A stretch of DNA of 64,000 nucleotides from JAFECT01 sp035551675 (GCA_035551675.1 DASZMV010000056.1:62001-126000), one strand, 5' to 3'; counted from the first letter of the stretch, positions 49,557 through 59,196 are shown. Numbers and translations: made by a program. The notes: generated from the letters alone by a model not told the origin.

Positions 49557-51821
49557 TCACTTGCCGCCGAACGGAACCTTCAGCACAAGGCCGATCGTGC
49601 GCGGCTGCGACAGCACGACCGGCACGCCCGCGAACGGGTTGAACACGTTGTTCAAGGTATTGGCGCCCAGCTCGCCTCGCACGTCGAACAGGTTGCGCAC
49701 ATAGCCGTCGATCTCGATGTTGTCGGGGAACACGATCGCAGCGTTCAGATTGACGGTGTTGTACGCGCCCATCTTGTAAAGCACGTTGGTCGGGCTGCCG
49801 GCGTAGCCCGAGGTTCGGTCGCCGACCCACACGTCCTGAACGTTCACCCACCCGTGGTTGGCGCCCCAGTCGAAGTTGTAGTTGCCGTCGACGGCGAAGT
49901 TGTACTTGGGAGAGAGCGGCAGGCGCGCGCCCGTGTAGAACACGCCAAGGACCGGCGCTGCGGTCGTCAGCTGCGCGTCGGTATAGGCCGCCGATCCGCG
50001 CACCGTGAACGGCGACGTGACGCGGTACGAGAACGACATTTCGGCGCCCTGGATGCGGGCGTCGCCGGCGTTCACCAGCTGGTTGATGCCGTTGACGTTC
50101 TGGGTGGTCTGAATGCCCTTCCATTCGATGTCGTAGACGTCGAAATCGAAGGTCGCGCGGTGGTCCCAGAAGGTCGACTTTTCACCGATCTCATAGTTCC
50201 AGATCTTATCCGGCGAGAAGGCGCTGGGCGCGGGCGAATTGAACGCCGGCGGCAGCACGAAGTTCGGACCGCCGGGGCGGAAGCCGCTCGACACGCGGGC
50301 ATAGACCATGGTGTCCGGCGTGATGCGCCAACGCGGATTGAACAGGAAGGTGGTCACCCCCTGATCGGAGGTCGAGCTGTACGGATAGACCTGGCCGAAC
50401 GGCGGGCCGAACCCGACCCAGCCCAGATACGAGCTGTAACGTTGATGCTGGTGGCTGTAGCGAACGCCCAGGGTGACGTCGAAGCTGTCGGTGATGAACC
50501 AGGTGGCGTCGCCGAACGCGGCGATTTCCTGGTAGCGGCTCGGCAGATAGCCCTCGAATGGCAGGGATGAGAACGGCGCGGGCAACAGGCCGCCCGGATT
50601 GTTCGTGTCCAGCAGGTTCACCGTTTCGTCGGTGATCTCGTGCGTATAGTAGGCGCCCGCCACCCACTCGAGCGACTTGTTGTCAGGCGAGGCGATGCGC
50701 AGTTCCTGGGTGAACTTGTCGGTGTCGGTTTTCACATACAGGTCGTACGGATCGAAGTAGGTCAGCGGATCGCCGGTGTAGATCGGGATGATGATGTCGT
50801 AGAAGCCCGAAACGTCGTTCTCGTAGTAGCCGTGGTTCTTCTGATAGGCCGTGATCGAGGTCAGCTTGGCCCACTGCATGTCGTAGTTGATCTGGCCCGA
50901 CGCCAACCACACCGAATTGTCCTCGGGCTGCGGCAGCGCGAAGGACTGGTCGTAGGTGCCTTCGATCGGCTGGTGGGTCTGGAGGCTGCGGAAAGCGACG
51001 TTCTGGCCGCTGCCCTTGATGTCCTGGTCGAAGAAGCTGAGACGGACGTCGAGGTCCTGGGTCAGCTTGTCCTCGAACGAAACGCGGCCGCCCCAGGTGC
51101 GCGCCGAGCCTACGTTACGGCGTCCGTGGTCAGGGTCCTGGGTCCAGCCGGAATCGAATGACTGCAGCAGATCCACGCGGAACGCCGCGGTGTCCGACAG
51201 CGGCATGTTCGCCATCAGGCGCGCGCCCTCGTTCCACCCGCCGTGCTCGGTGTGTGATCCGTCCAGTTCCGCGAGGCCGTAGAAGCCCGACGGGTCCGGC
51301 CGCTGCGTCACGTATTTCAGAGCGCCGCCGAGCGCGTTGGCGCCATAGAGCGTCCCCTGAGGCCCGTTCAGGACCTCGACCCTGTCCATGTCGAACAGGT
51401 TGAAGTTGAACGCCTGCGAACCCAGGCCGAACTGCGTGCTGGCGCCCAGGGGCACGTCGTCGAGATAGATGGCGACCGCGCTGCCGAGTTCGGCGGTGGA
51501 GGACGCGACGCCGCGAATGGCGACGAGGTTGTTGGTCGGGCTGTTCGACTGGAAACTCAGGCCCGGGACCGAGGTCGCGAAATCGGTCAAGTCCTGCGCG
51601 TGAGTCTTTTCCAGGTCGGCGTTGGTCAGGGCGGTGACCTCACCGCCCACGTTCTGCACCCGCTCGGAGCGACGGGTCGCGGTGACGACCACCTCGCCCA
51701 CCTGGGTCGCCTTGGAGGAGTCGGCCTGGAGCGCGTCGGCGGCCTGGGCATGAACGGCGGCGAACGACAGGGCGCTGAAAGCGGCGCAGCCCAAGAGCCA
51801 TTGTTTACGGAACGCGTGCAC
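49557..51821 (-). CDS. TonB-dependent outer-membrane receptor
   Basis: 754 aa from GTG 51821, with GGGGAGG 6 nt upstream. Signal peptide through AVHAQA. Plug domain starts EVVVTATRRSERVQNVGGEVTAL, with IRGVASSTAELGSAVAIYLDDVPLG and VEVLNGPQGTLYGANALGGA. A 22-strand beta-barrel follows, ending in the outer-membrane phenylalanine-like signature GLVLKVPFGGK. It belongs to the broad group taking up sugars, aromatics or siderophores. No Fur box is apparent. The divergent AraC regulator and the downstream esterase suggest an ester-linked substrate. Confidence 0.93.
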   Translation of the reverse strand: MHAFRKQWLLGCAAFSALSFAAVHAQAADALQADSSKATQVGEVVVTATRRSERVQNVGGEVTALTNADLEKTHAQDLTDFATSVPGLSFQSNSPTNNLVAIRGVASSTAELGSAVAIYLDDVPLGASTQFGLGSQAFNFNLFDMDRVEVLNGPQGTLYGANALGGALKYVTQRPDPSGFYGLAELDGSHTEHGGWNEGARLMANMPLSDTAAFRVDLLQSFDSGWTQDPDHGRRNVGSARTWGGRVSFEDKLTQDLDVRLSFFDQDIKGSGQNVAFRSLQTHQPIEGTYDQSFALPQPEDNSVWLASGQINYDMQWAKLTSITAYQKNHGYYENDVSGFYDIIIPIYTGDPLTYFDPYDLYVKTDTDKFTQELRIASPDNKSLEWVAGAYYTHEITDETVNLLDTNNPGGLLPAPFSSLPFEGYLPSRYQEIAAFGDATWFITDSFDVTLGVRYSHQHQRYSSYLGWVGFGPPFGQVYPYSSTSDQGVTTFLFNPRWRITPDTMVYARVSSGFRPGGPNFVLPPAFNSPAPSAFSPDKIWNYEIGEKSTFWDHRATFDFDVYDIEWKGIQTTQNVNGINQLVNAGDARIQGAEMSFSYRVTSPFTVRGSAAYTDAQLTTAAPVLGVFYTGARLPLSPKYNFAVDGNYNFDWGANHGWVNVQDVWVGDRTSGYAGSPTNVLYKMGAYNTVNLNAAIVFPDNIEIDGYVRNLFDVRGELGANTLNNVFNPFAGVPVVLSQPRTIGLVLKVPFGGK

Positions 51822-51982
51822 AGGATCCTCCCCGATGATTTTTCTTTGAGGATAACGGCAGGCATCGCCGCGCGTGAGGACGCGACCGAGAAAACAGAAC
51901 CGGCTGTTTTCGCTCATTGACGCTGCGGCGGCTCTGCGAGAGACTGGCGTGGGGGAGGACGGCGTTGAAGACGCGAGCGCAG

Positions 51983-52969
51983 ATGGCGACCCCGGTTCGG
52001 AGCGTGGACGAGGCGTATCTCTCGACCCTGCTGGGCGAGGAAAAGGCGCAGCGTCTCTATCGCCGCGCGGGCCTGCTGGCGGGTAGCCGCCCGCCAAAGA
52101 CGCTCGACTTCGTCACCTACTGGCGGCTCTGCGCCGAGAACATCCAGGCTTGCAACGACGAAAGCCACGGCGTCGCCGCCGAGCCGGTGCCGCGCGGCAG
52201 CCTCTCGGTCCTGTTCACCCACGCCAAGGAAGCCGACGACCTGATGGGGGCGCTGGAGCGCTTTACCTCGGCCGCCCACCTGATCCGCAAGGAATGCCGC
52301 ATCACGCTGGGCCGCAGCGGCGACACCGTGCGCCTGACCGTGCGCCCCACCGAGCGCGGGTCGCTGAAGGCCGAGATCTATTGCGAGGGCTTCCTGATCG
52401 TCACGCACTGCGCGCTGCGGTGGATGACCGGCCGCCGGCTCGACCCGTTGTCCGCGCGCGGCGCTCGCGCGCTGAAGGCGTTCGGGCCCGGCATTATCGC
52501 CGCGGCCCACGCGCCCGTGGTCCATCGTGGCGAAGGCGCGACCTTCGTCTATCGCTCCAGCGACATGGACGCCCCGGTCCTGGAACAGAAATACAAGGCC
52601 TGGGGCGAAGCCGAGTTCGGCAACTTCGTCGCCATGCTGGGCGAAGACATACCGCCCGAGCGCCCCGCCTCTCCTGACGTGGACGCGGTGCTGGCGGCGC
52701 TGCGCCGCGGCCTTCGCTCCCAGACGGAAATCGCGGGGGCGCTCAGGATCTCGACGCCCACCCTTCGCCGCCGCCTCGCCGAGGCGGGATCCAGCTTCCG
52801 CGAACTCTCCGGCTCGGTCCGCCAGGCCGAGGTCCGCGAACTCCTCGCGACCGAGATGTCCATGCAGGCGATCGCCGAGCGCCTGGGCCTCTCCGACGAC
52901 CGCAGCCTGCGGCGCTTCTGCGCCGAGCAACTGGGCATGTCCCCGCGCCAGTATCGCCGCCTGGCCTGA
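51983..52969 (+). CDS. AraC family transcriptional regulator
   Basis: 328 aa from ATG 51983; earlier TTG/GTG starts are possible. Residues 10-205 form an effector-binding domain of the arabinose-binding-like type found in OruR/ArgR-class AraC proteins. Residues 235-325 hold two HTH motifs (LRISTPTLRRRLAEAGSSFRE and MQAIAERLGLSDDRSLRRF) and the end CAEQLGMSPRQYRRLA. It is divergent from the TonB receptor with a 160-bp shared control region, and is the obvious candidate regulator. Confidence 0.9.
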   Translation: MATPVRSVDEAYLSTLLGEEKAQRLYRRAGLLAGSRPPKTLDFVTYWRLCAENIQACNDESHGVAAEPVPRGSLSVLFTHAKEADDLMGALERFTSAAHLIRKECRITLGRSGDTVRLTVRPTERGSLKAEIYCEGFLIVTHCALRWMTGRRLDPLSARGARALKAFGPGIIAAAHAPVVHRGEGATFVYRSSDMDAPVLEQKYKAWGEAEFGNFVAMLGEDIPPERPASPDVDAVLAALRRGLRSQTEIAGALRISTPTLRRRLAEAGSSFRELSGSVRQAEVRELLATEMSMQAIAERLGLSDDRSLRRFCAEQLGMSPRQYRRLA

Positions 52970-53144
52970 CCGGGCCGGTTAACCGCCTTAGCAAATTTGC
53001 AACGGCGATCGGCACAGATCGGCCAGGACAAACCCTTCCTTACCGCCGTTAAGCGCGCGTTATTCCCGCTTACGCCCAAGCCTGGGGTTGATTTCACCCA
53101 CCCTTGGGCTATTCCACATCTGTCTAATCGCGTTGGAGGCTCCC

Positions 53145-54044
53145 TTGCACGACGCCGGCTCCGCCTCCCCCTTCTCCAAGACCTGGACCTTTTTCGAAAA
53201 CGCCTGGCACGAGGGCAACGTCGCCATCATGGGCGCGCGGTCCCACGGCGCCTGGATGGGCTCCACCGTGTTCGACGGGGCGCGCTATTTCGAAGGCGTC
53301 ATGCCCGACCTCGTTCTGCATATGGCGCGGATCAACACCTCGGCCGTGAACTTCCTGCTCGAGCCCAAGGTCAGCGTCGAACGCTGGATCGAACTCGCCC
53401 ACGAAGGCGTCGCCAAGTTCGACCCCGCCGCCGAGCTCTATATTCGCCCGATGTACTGGGCCGAGCTGCCGCTCCCCGGCGGCGGCGTGAAGTACGATCC
53501 CGCCTCCACCCGCTGGGCCATTTGCATTTATGAAGCTCCGATGATGAAGCCGGGGTCGAACTCGATCACCCTCTCGCCTTACCGACGCCCATCAATCGAG
53601 TGTGCGCCGGTCGACGCCAAGGCCGGCTGTCTCTATCCCAACGGCGCCCGCGCCCTGGTCGAGGCCAACAACCGCGGCTTCGACAACTGTCTGATGCGCG
53701 ATCAGCTCGGCGCCGTCGCCGAGCTCGCCAACGCCAACGTCGGCATGGCCAAGGACGGGGTGATGTACACGCCCGCGCCCAACGGCACTTTCCTGAACGG
53801 CATTACCCGCCAGCGCGTCATCGGCCTGCTCCGCGCCGCCGGCGTGAGCGTGGTGGAAAAGACCCTGCAGTACCAGGACTTCTACGACGCCGACGAGATC
53901 TTCTCCTGCGGCAACTACAACAAGGTCGTCCCCATCACCAGGATCGACGACCGCGAGCTGCAGCCGGGCCCGGTGATGCGCAAGGCGCGCGAGTTGTATT
54001 GGGACTACGCCCACTCGAAGACGCCAGCGTCGCGAGTGGCGTAA
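53145..54044 (+). CDS. branched-chain amino acid aminotransferase-like, PLP class IV
   Basis: 299 aa from TTG 53145, preceded by GGAGG 6 nt upstream; the nearest in-frame alternative start upstream has no such site. Fold-type IV motifs: STVFDGARYFEGVMPDL, the Schiff-base Lys in VDAKAGCLYPN, EANNRGFDNCLMRD and the phosphate loop GITRQRVIGLL. IlvE-like enzymes exchange amino groups between Glu and branched-chain keto acids; D-amino-acid aminotransferases share the fold. It is convergent with a ThDP enzyme of the carrier-protein cluster, 21 nt apart, so it may supply an amino acid or keto acid to it. Confidence 0.82.
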   Translation: MHDAGSASPFSKTWTFFENAWHEGNVAIMGARSHGAWMGSTVFDGARYFEGVMPDLVLHMARINTSAVNFLLEPKVSVERWIELAHEGVAKFDPAAELYIRPMYWAELPLPGGGVKYDPASTRWAICIYEAPMMKPGSNSITLSPYRRPSIECAPVDAKAGCLYPNGARALVEANNRGFDNCLMRDQLGAVAELANANVGMAKDGVMYTPAPNGTFLNGITRQRVIGLLRAAGVSVVEKTLQYQDFYDADEIFSCGNYNKVVPITRIDDRELQPGPVMRKARELYWDYAHSKTPASRVA

Positions 54045-54065
54045 GCCGAACTGCACACATAGATA

Positions 54066-55760
54066 TTAGCGGCCGCGTATGTCGCTCAGCGTTTTCCCCG
54101 GCGCGATTCCTTCAGAATCGAACTTGACGTGGATGATCGACGGCAGGCCGCTTGCGCGCGCCGCGTCGAACGCCGCCGGAAAATCCTCCGTCCGCTCCAC
54201 CGTCGCGCCGAACCCGCCGAACGCGCGCGCATAGGCGGCGAAGTCGGGGTTCTTCAGCGTCGTCGCGGAGACGCGGCCCGGATAGGCGCGCTCCTGGTGC
54301 ATGCGGATGGTGCCGTAGACGCTGTTGTCGAACACCAGCACCACGATCGGCAGATTGTATTGCACGGCGGTCGCGAACTCCTGACCGTTCATCAGGAAGT
54401 CGCCGTCGCCGTTGATCGAAACCACCGTGCGCGACCGGTCGATCGCCTGCATGGCCACCGCGGCCGGAACGCCATAGCCCATCGACGCGGAGGTCGAGGC
54501 CAGGTGCGTGCCGAACTCACGGAAGCGGTAGAACCGGTGGATCCACCCCGCGAAATTGCCCGATCCGTTGCAGATCACCGCATCCATCGGGAGCGCCTCG
54601 CGCAGCCAGATCATGACCTCGGCGAGGTTCACATCGCCCGGCTGCGGCGTCGCACGCCCGGACCAAGCGAGGCTGTCGGCGTGCGCGTCGCGCGTATGCT
54701 CGCTCCACCCGATCTCCGCCGGCGCCTCGAGCGCATCGAGCGCCGCCGCCGCCGCTCGCGGGGATGCCTGGATGGCGAGGTCGGTAGCGAACACGCGTCC
54801 CAGCTCCTCGGCGCTGGGGTGCAGATGCACCAGTTTCGGATGCACGGCGCCGGGATCGGAGTTGGCCGTCGCGAACAGGCTGTAACCTTGCGAGGTGATC
54901 TCGCTGATCCGCGTGCCCACGACGATGACCAGATCGCACGCCTTCACTCGCGCCGCCAGTTTGGGATTGGGCGCCAGGCCCAGGTCGCCGCCGTAGCGCG
55001 GATCGCGGGCGTCGAACAGCGGCGCGCGGCGATAGCTGTTCATCACCGGGACGTCGAACCGCTCGGCGAACCGATGGATCGCGGCGCGAGCGTCAGCATC
55101 CCAACGCGATCCGCCGATCAGGATCATCGGCCGGCGGGCATCCAGAAGCATCTTACGAAGCCGCGCCATGTCGGCCGTGCCCGGCGCGACCTCTGCGACC
55201 GGTGACACGGGCTTGTCAGCGCTCTTCACGGGCCCCGTCAGCACGTTCTTCGGCAGCGCAATCACCACCGGCCCGGGACGACCCGACGCCGCGGTGTGGA
55301 AGGCGCGATCCACGTATTCGCCCGTGCGTCCCGCATCGTCGAGCTCGGCCGCCCATTTGCTCATCGAGCCGAACACCTGGGCGTAGTCCATTTCCTGGAA
55401 CGACTCGCGTCCACGCACGCCCTGGTCGACCTGACCCACGAACAGGATCATCGGCGAGGAGTCCTGCTGCGCCACGTGCACGCCGGCCGAAGCGTTGGTC
55501 GCGCCCGGTCCCCGCGTCACGAAGCAGACGCCCACCCGTCCCGTCGCCTTGGCATAGGCTTCGGCCATCATGGCCGCCCCGCCCTCCTGGCGGCAGACGA
55601 TTACCTCGATCGCCGCGTCGTGCAGCGCGTCGAGCACCGCGAGATAGCTTTCGCCCGGCACGCAGAACACATGGGTTACGCCATGCGCGATCAGCCGATC
55701 GACCAGCACCTGCGCCGACGTCCGCGTGGTGGTCCGTGCAAAGGAGCCGTCGGCGCTCAT
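54066..55760 (-). CDS. thiamine diphosphate-dependent enzyme, acetolactate synthase-like
   Basis: 564 aa. N-terminal pyrimidine-binding domain with the catalytic Glu in CRQEGGAAMMAEAY (near 58) and RGPGATNA. A central Rossmann-like domain (RPMILIGGSRWDADARAAI) follows, then the PP domain with the GDGDFLMNGQEFATAVQYNLPIVV metal/ThDP motif near 437. ThDP enzymes of this type decarboxylate 2-keto acids or join them. There is no small regulatory subunit (ilvN) nearby, so the branched-chain pathway is not the obvious role. It overlaps the acyltransferase-like gene by ATGA and is divergent from the carrier-protein operon. Confidence 0.85.
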   Translation of the reverse strand: MSADGSFARTTTRTSAQVLVDRLIAHGVTHVFCVPGESYLAVLDALHDAAIEVIVCRQEGGAAMMAEAYAKATGRVGVCFVTRGPGATNASAGVHVAQQDSSPMILFVGQVDQGVRGRESFQEMDYAQVFGSMSKWAAELDDAGRTGEYVDRAFHTAASGRPGPVVIALPKNVLTGPVKSADKPVSPVAEVAPGTADMARLRKMLLDARRPMILIGGSRWDADARAAIHRFAERFDVPVMNSYRRAPLFDARDPRYGGDLGLAPNPKLAARVKACDLVIVVGTRISEITSQGYSLFATANSDPGAVHPKLVHLHPSAEELGRVFATDLAIQASPRAAAAALDALEAPAEIGWSEHTRDAHADSLAWSGRATPQPGDVNLAEVMIWLREALPMDAVICNGSGNFAGWIHRFYRFREFGTHLASTSASMGYGVPAAVAMQAIDRSRTVVSINGDGDFLMNGQEFATAVQYNLPIVVLVFDNSVYGTIRMHQERAYPGRVSATTLKNPDFAAYARAFGGFGATVERTEDFPAAFDAARASGLPSIIHVKFDSEGIAPGKTLSDIRGR

Positions 55761-56653
55761 GCTCCGAACACCACGGCTTCGGTGAACGCCAGATCGTTCA
55801 GCCGCGGCTGCGTCGGTCCGTGGAAATAGCGCGGCGCCTTGCCCGGCACATAGAGCCCCATCAGTCCCTCGATCGGTCCATTGGCGTCGAGAATCACCGC
55901 GCCGACCCCGCGCTTTATCAGCGCACGGCCGAGCGGCCCCGCACAGCGTACGAAACTCTGCGTATCGCGGCACCAGACCAGCTGCATCACGGCAACCGGC
56001 GAGTAGAGAATGCGGCGCGGGATCATAACGAACGGTTCGGGGCCCTCCGGCGTCCCGACAATCAGCACCGTGCAGCCGTCCTCCACATGGCGCTGCAACA
56101 GGCTCGCCTCGTCGTCGATGAAACGATGGCGGGCATCCTGGGCGTTGAACGGCGCCACCCGCCAATCGCGCGCGAGTCCGCTGAGCGCCGGCAGCGCCAC
56201 GAACTGGCCGTCGCTGTAACGCACATAGTCGCGCGCCGTCAGAATTGGGCGCGTGTGTTCCGCCGGAGAGGTGTTCACATAGGTCACGTGCTTCAGTTTC
56301 ATCGCTGCGGAGGTCAGCATCGGCGCCAGACCGCGATAGGCCTCATCGACGTACCAGCTCGAGATGTTGCAGCGCATGCCATCCGCGCGCTCGCTGAAGA
56401 TCAGGAGCACCACGCCGACCGCCCGGCCCTCGCATTCCAGCATATAGCCGAAGCGCGGATGGTCCGCCGGCGCCGCGCGCAGGCGCATCCGCTCCAGGCC
56501 GCGGGTCCAGTAGTCCCGCGTCCGCGCGGGAAAGCCCACCGTCAACAGATCGGCCACCGCCTCGAGATCCGCCTCGCCGATCTGGCGGCAGCGCACACGC
56601 GCGGGCGGCTGGGCCGGTCGCGGTTTCGTCCTGAAATTGGGCGCGGTCTTCAT
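55757..56653 (-). CDS. GNAT-like acyltransferase (uncertain)
   Basis: 298 aa from ATG 56653. The N-terminal half has a GNAT-like layout: VRCRQIGEADLEAVADLLTVGF, then GYMLECEGRAVGVVLLIFSE and WYVDEAYRGLAPML, matching the acetyl-CoA strand and helix. The C-terminal half (LIVGTPEGPEPFVMIPRRILYSPVAVMQLVW) is a second, weaker domain, possibly a degenerate GNAT. Coupled to the ThDP enzyme gene. It may transfer an acyl group from the neighbouring carrier protein, as N-acyl amino acid synthases of this size do. That is inference. Confidence 0.6.
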   Translation of the reverse strand: MKTAPNFRTKPRPAQPPARVRCRQIGEADLEAVADLLTVGFPARTRDYWTRGLERMRLRAAPADHPRFGYMLECEGRAVGVVLLIFSERADGMRCNISSWYVDEAYRGLAPMLTSAAMKLKHVTYVNTSPAEHTRPILTARDYVRYSDGQFVALPALSGLARDWRVAPFNAQDARHRFIDDEASLLQRHVEDGCTVLIVGTPEGPEPFVMIPRRILYSPVAVMQLVWCRDTQSFVRCAGPLGRALIKRGVGAVILDANGPIEGLMGLYVPGKAPRYFHGPTQPRLNDLAFTEAVVFGA

Positions 56654-56761
56654 ACGGCGCGAACGGTGCAAGGATCGTGCGCGTCACATTCCGGCACGCG
56701 AATTCTGGCCCGGTCCGTGCAACGCCGGAGGGAAAGCGGGCGTGCAGCTCAAGGGGTAACC

Positions 56762-57004
56762 ATGTCGAACCGTGAAAAGATCTTCGCCGTCATCGGGGAG
56801 GTGGCGAACCAGCAGGATCGTTCGATCCAGGCGCTGAACGACAATCTGGTGCTGTTGGATTCGGGCCTCGATTCCCTGTGCTTCGCCATCATCGTGGCGC
56901 GGCTCGAGGACGAACTGGGCTACGACCCCTTCACCGCCTCCGAGGACGTCTACTTCCCCGTCACCCTCGGCGATTTCGTTGAATTCTACGACCAGGCGGC
57001 CTGA
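56762..57004 (+). CDS. acyl/peptidyl carrier protein
   Basis: 80 aa, with AAGGGG before the ATG. The phosphopantetheine attachment site is DSGLDSLCFAIIVARLEDELG, with the modified Ser in the DSL motif (about residue 38). The four-helix length is typical of stand-alone carrier proteins. It is not the fatty-acid ACP: no fab genes are near, and it begins an operon with an adenylate-forming enzyme 5 nt downstream. It should tether the intermediate activated by that enzyme. Confidence 0.85.
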   Translation: MSNREKIFAVIGEVANQQDRSIQALNDNLVLLDSGLDSLCFAIIVARLEDELGYDPFTASEDVYFPVTLGDFVEFYDQAA

Positions 57005-57009
57005 CGCGG

Positions 57010-58380
57010 ATGACGTTGGCGGACAAGGATTTCCTGCGGGGCCGCTCGGCCATGGCGCTCAGGGACGGCGAGACGCCGGCCTTCTGCGCGCACGACCGCC
57101 TCGTCCCGCTCCTCGACATCCTTAACGGCGTCAGCATCGACGCCGATCCGGCCTCGCTCGCCGGCCGCTCTGTGCTGGTTCGCACGCGCGAACAGCTCGC
57201 CGCCGCCCTCGCCCTCGTCGATCTCGACGGCGTGGCATCGCGCATGGTGCTCTGCCCGCCCGACTTCGATCCGACGCATCTTAACCATGTCATCGCCGAA
57301 GCGGCGATCGATCTGGTCGTGTCCGACGATGAAACACTGGCGGTCGAGGGCGTGCCGTTCGCGCGCATCGGGACGCCGCGTCCCGCCAAGACGCCTGCCG
57401 CCGAATACGCGACGGAATGGGTGATGTTCACCTCCGGCACGACCGGCCGCCCCAAGATGGTCGCGCACACGCTTGCCGGTCTCACCGGCGCCATACGTCC
57501 GCACGCCGACGAGCAGCCGGTGGTCTGGGGCACCTTCTACGACATCCGCCGTTACGGCGGCCTGCAGATCCTGCTGCGGGCGCTCATCGGCGGCGCGACC
57601 ATGATCTTCTCCCGAGCGGGGGAAGCGCCGGCCAGCGCCCTCTCGCGGCTGGCGCAGTACGGGGTGTCCCATCTGTCGGGGACGCCCTCGCACTGGCGGC
57701 GAGCGCTCATCTGCCCTGCGCTCGTCGCCCTTTCGCCCCGCTACGTGCGTCTCTCCGGCGAGATCGCCGACCAAGCGGTCCTCGATTCGCTCAAGGCCGT
57801 CTTTCCCGACGCCTCGGTCGGCCACGCCTACGCCTCAACTGAAGCCGGCGTCGGCTTCGAAGTCACCGACGGCCGCGAAGGCTTCCCCGCATCCTATCTC
57901 GCCGCGTCCCTCAACGATGTCGACATGCGCGTCGTCGACGGCGCGCTTCAGCTCCGCTCCCGCCGCGTCGCCACGCATTATATCGGCGGTGGCGTCGTCG
58001 CCGACACGGACGGCTTCGTCGACACCGGCGACATGGTCGAACGGCGCGGCGATCGCTTTCACTTCGTCGGCCGGCGCGGCGGCGTCATCAATGTCGGCGG
58101 CCTCAAGGTCCATCCCGAAGAGATCGAAGCGGTCATCAACCGCCAGCCCGGCGTGCGCCTTTCGCGCGTCGCCGGTCGCCGCAACCCGATCACCGGCGCG
58201 GTGGTCACCGCCGACATCGTGCTCGAGGACGCAACAGCCTCGCCCGACGCAGTGAAGGCGCAAGTGCTTGCCGCTTGTCGCCGCGACCTCGCGCCCCACA
58301 AGACGCCCGCCGTCGTGCGCGTCGTCCTGGCTCTCGCCATGACCGACGCCGGAAAGCTGATGCGCGCCGATGCCCGATAA
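57010..58380 (+). CDS. ANL-family adenylate-forming enzyme (acyl-CoA synthetase/adenylation-like)
   Basis: 456 aa, about 60-100 residues shorter than typical acyl-CoA ligases at the N-terminus. Core motifs: P-loop MFTSGTTGRPKM (near 140), SGTPSHWRRAL, AYASTEAG (A5), DGFVDTGDM (A7), FVGRRGGVINVGGLKVHPEEIE (A8) and the catalytic Lys in TDAGKLMR (A10). It activates a carboxylic acid as an acyl-AMP and passes it to CoA or a carrier protein. The 5-nt spacing to the carrier protein gene favours the latter. The acid is not predictable. Confidence 0.87.
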   Translation: MTLADKDFLRGRSAMALRDGETPAFCAHDRLVPLLDILNGVSIDADPASLAGRSVLVRTREQLAAALALVDLDGVASRMVLCPPDFDPTHLNHVIAEAAIDLVVSDDETLAVEGVPFARIGTPRPAKTPAAEYATEWVMFTSGTTGRPKMVAHTLAGLTGAIRPHADEQPVVWGTFYDIRRYGGLQILLRALIGGATMIFSRAGEAPASALSRLAQYGVSHLSGTPSHWRRALICPALVALSPRYVRLSGEIADQAVLDSLKAVFPDASVGHAYASTEAGVGFEVTDGREGFPASYLAASLNDVDMRVVDGALQLRSRRVATHYIGGGVVADTDGFVDTGDMVERRGDRFHFVGRRGGVINVGGLKVHPEEIEAVINRQPGVRLSRVAGRRNPITGAVVTADIVLEDATASPDAVKAQVLAACRRDLAPHKTPAVVRVVLALAMTDAGKLMRADAR

Positions 58381-59122
58381 GAAGCCGCCCCGCTCTGTCA
58401 TCGTCACCGGCGCCACGCGCGGCGTGGGCCTGGGCGTCAGCGTGCGCCTCGCCGCCGCCGGCTATCGCGTGGTGGGTGTCGGTCGCAAGCAAAACGCGAC
58501 CCTGGCCAAGGCCATCGAGACCGCCGCGAAAGAAGGCAAGGGCGAAATCATCTTCCGACCCTTCGACCTGTCGGACATCGAGGCCATTTCCGACTTCGCC
58601 TACGCTCTCAAGCGCGATCATGGGCCGATCTGGGGCCTGGTGAACAACGCCGGCCTCGGCACCGAGGGCGTGCTCGCCAACATGCACAACAGCCAGATCG
58701 AGCAGCTGATCCGGCTGAACACCGTTTCGCCGATCGTGCTGACCAAGTACATCGTGCGCTCCATGCTGACCGAGCGTTGCGGCCGCATTGTCAACATGAG
58801 CTCGATCATCGCCTCGACCGGCTACAGTGGACTGTCGGTTTACGCCGCGACCAAGGCGTCCCTGGTCGGCTTCACCAAGTCGCTGGCCCGCGAAGTCGGC
58901 CGCGTCGGCGTCACCGTCAACGCCGTGGCGCCGGGCTTCATGGACACCGAGATGACGACGGGCCTGGACGACGCCGATCGCTCCAAGATCGCCAAGCGCA
59001 GCGCGCTCCGCCGTTTGGCCGAGGTCGAGGACGTGGCGGTCATGGTTGAGTATCTGCTGAGCGACGCGGCAAAGAACATCACCGGCACGGTTATGACGGT
59101 GGACGCTGGCAACACCGCCTGA
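58370..59122 (+). CDS. SDR family 3-oxoacyl-[carrier protein] reductase-like
   Basis: 250 aa, start overlapping the ligase stop by 11 nt. NAD(P) motif VTGATRGVGLG, NNAG (LVNNAGLG), catalytic Ser in NMSSIIAS and YAATK, and the FabG-like tail ITGTVMTVDAGNTA. FabG-type enzymes reduce a beta-keto group on a carrier-bound acyl chain. In this operon the substrate is presumably a carrier-tethered keto intermediate. No ketosynthase is present in the window. Confidence 0.87.
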   Translation: MPDKKPPRSVIVTGATRGVGLGVSVRLAAAGYRVVGVGRKQNATLAKAIETAAKEGKGEIIFRPFDLSDIEAISDFAYALKRDHGPIWGLVNNAGLGTEGVLANMHNSQIEQLIRLNTVSPIVLTKYIVRSMLTERCGRIVNMSSIIASTGYSGLSVYAATKASLVGFTKSLAREVGRVGVTVNAVAPGFMDTEMTTGLDDADRSKIAKRSALRRLAEVEDVAVMVEYLLSDAAKNITGTVMTVDAGNTA

Positions 59123-59196
59123 GCCGCCGTTCGTAGCGCAAGGCTTGAATTGGAGACCGCTCCGTCCTCAACTGGCGCGGAACGAGAGGATGCGCC

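Noticed and set aside
53040..53062. Possible CtrA box (TTAA-N7-TTAT) upstream of the aminotransferase
   Set aside because: One half-site deviates and there is no second site. Chance occurrence is likely.
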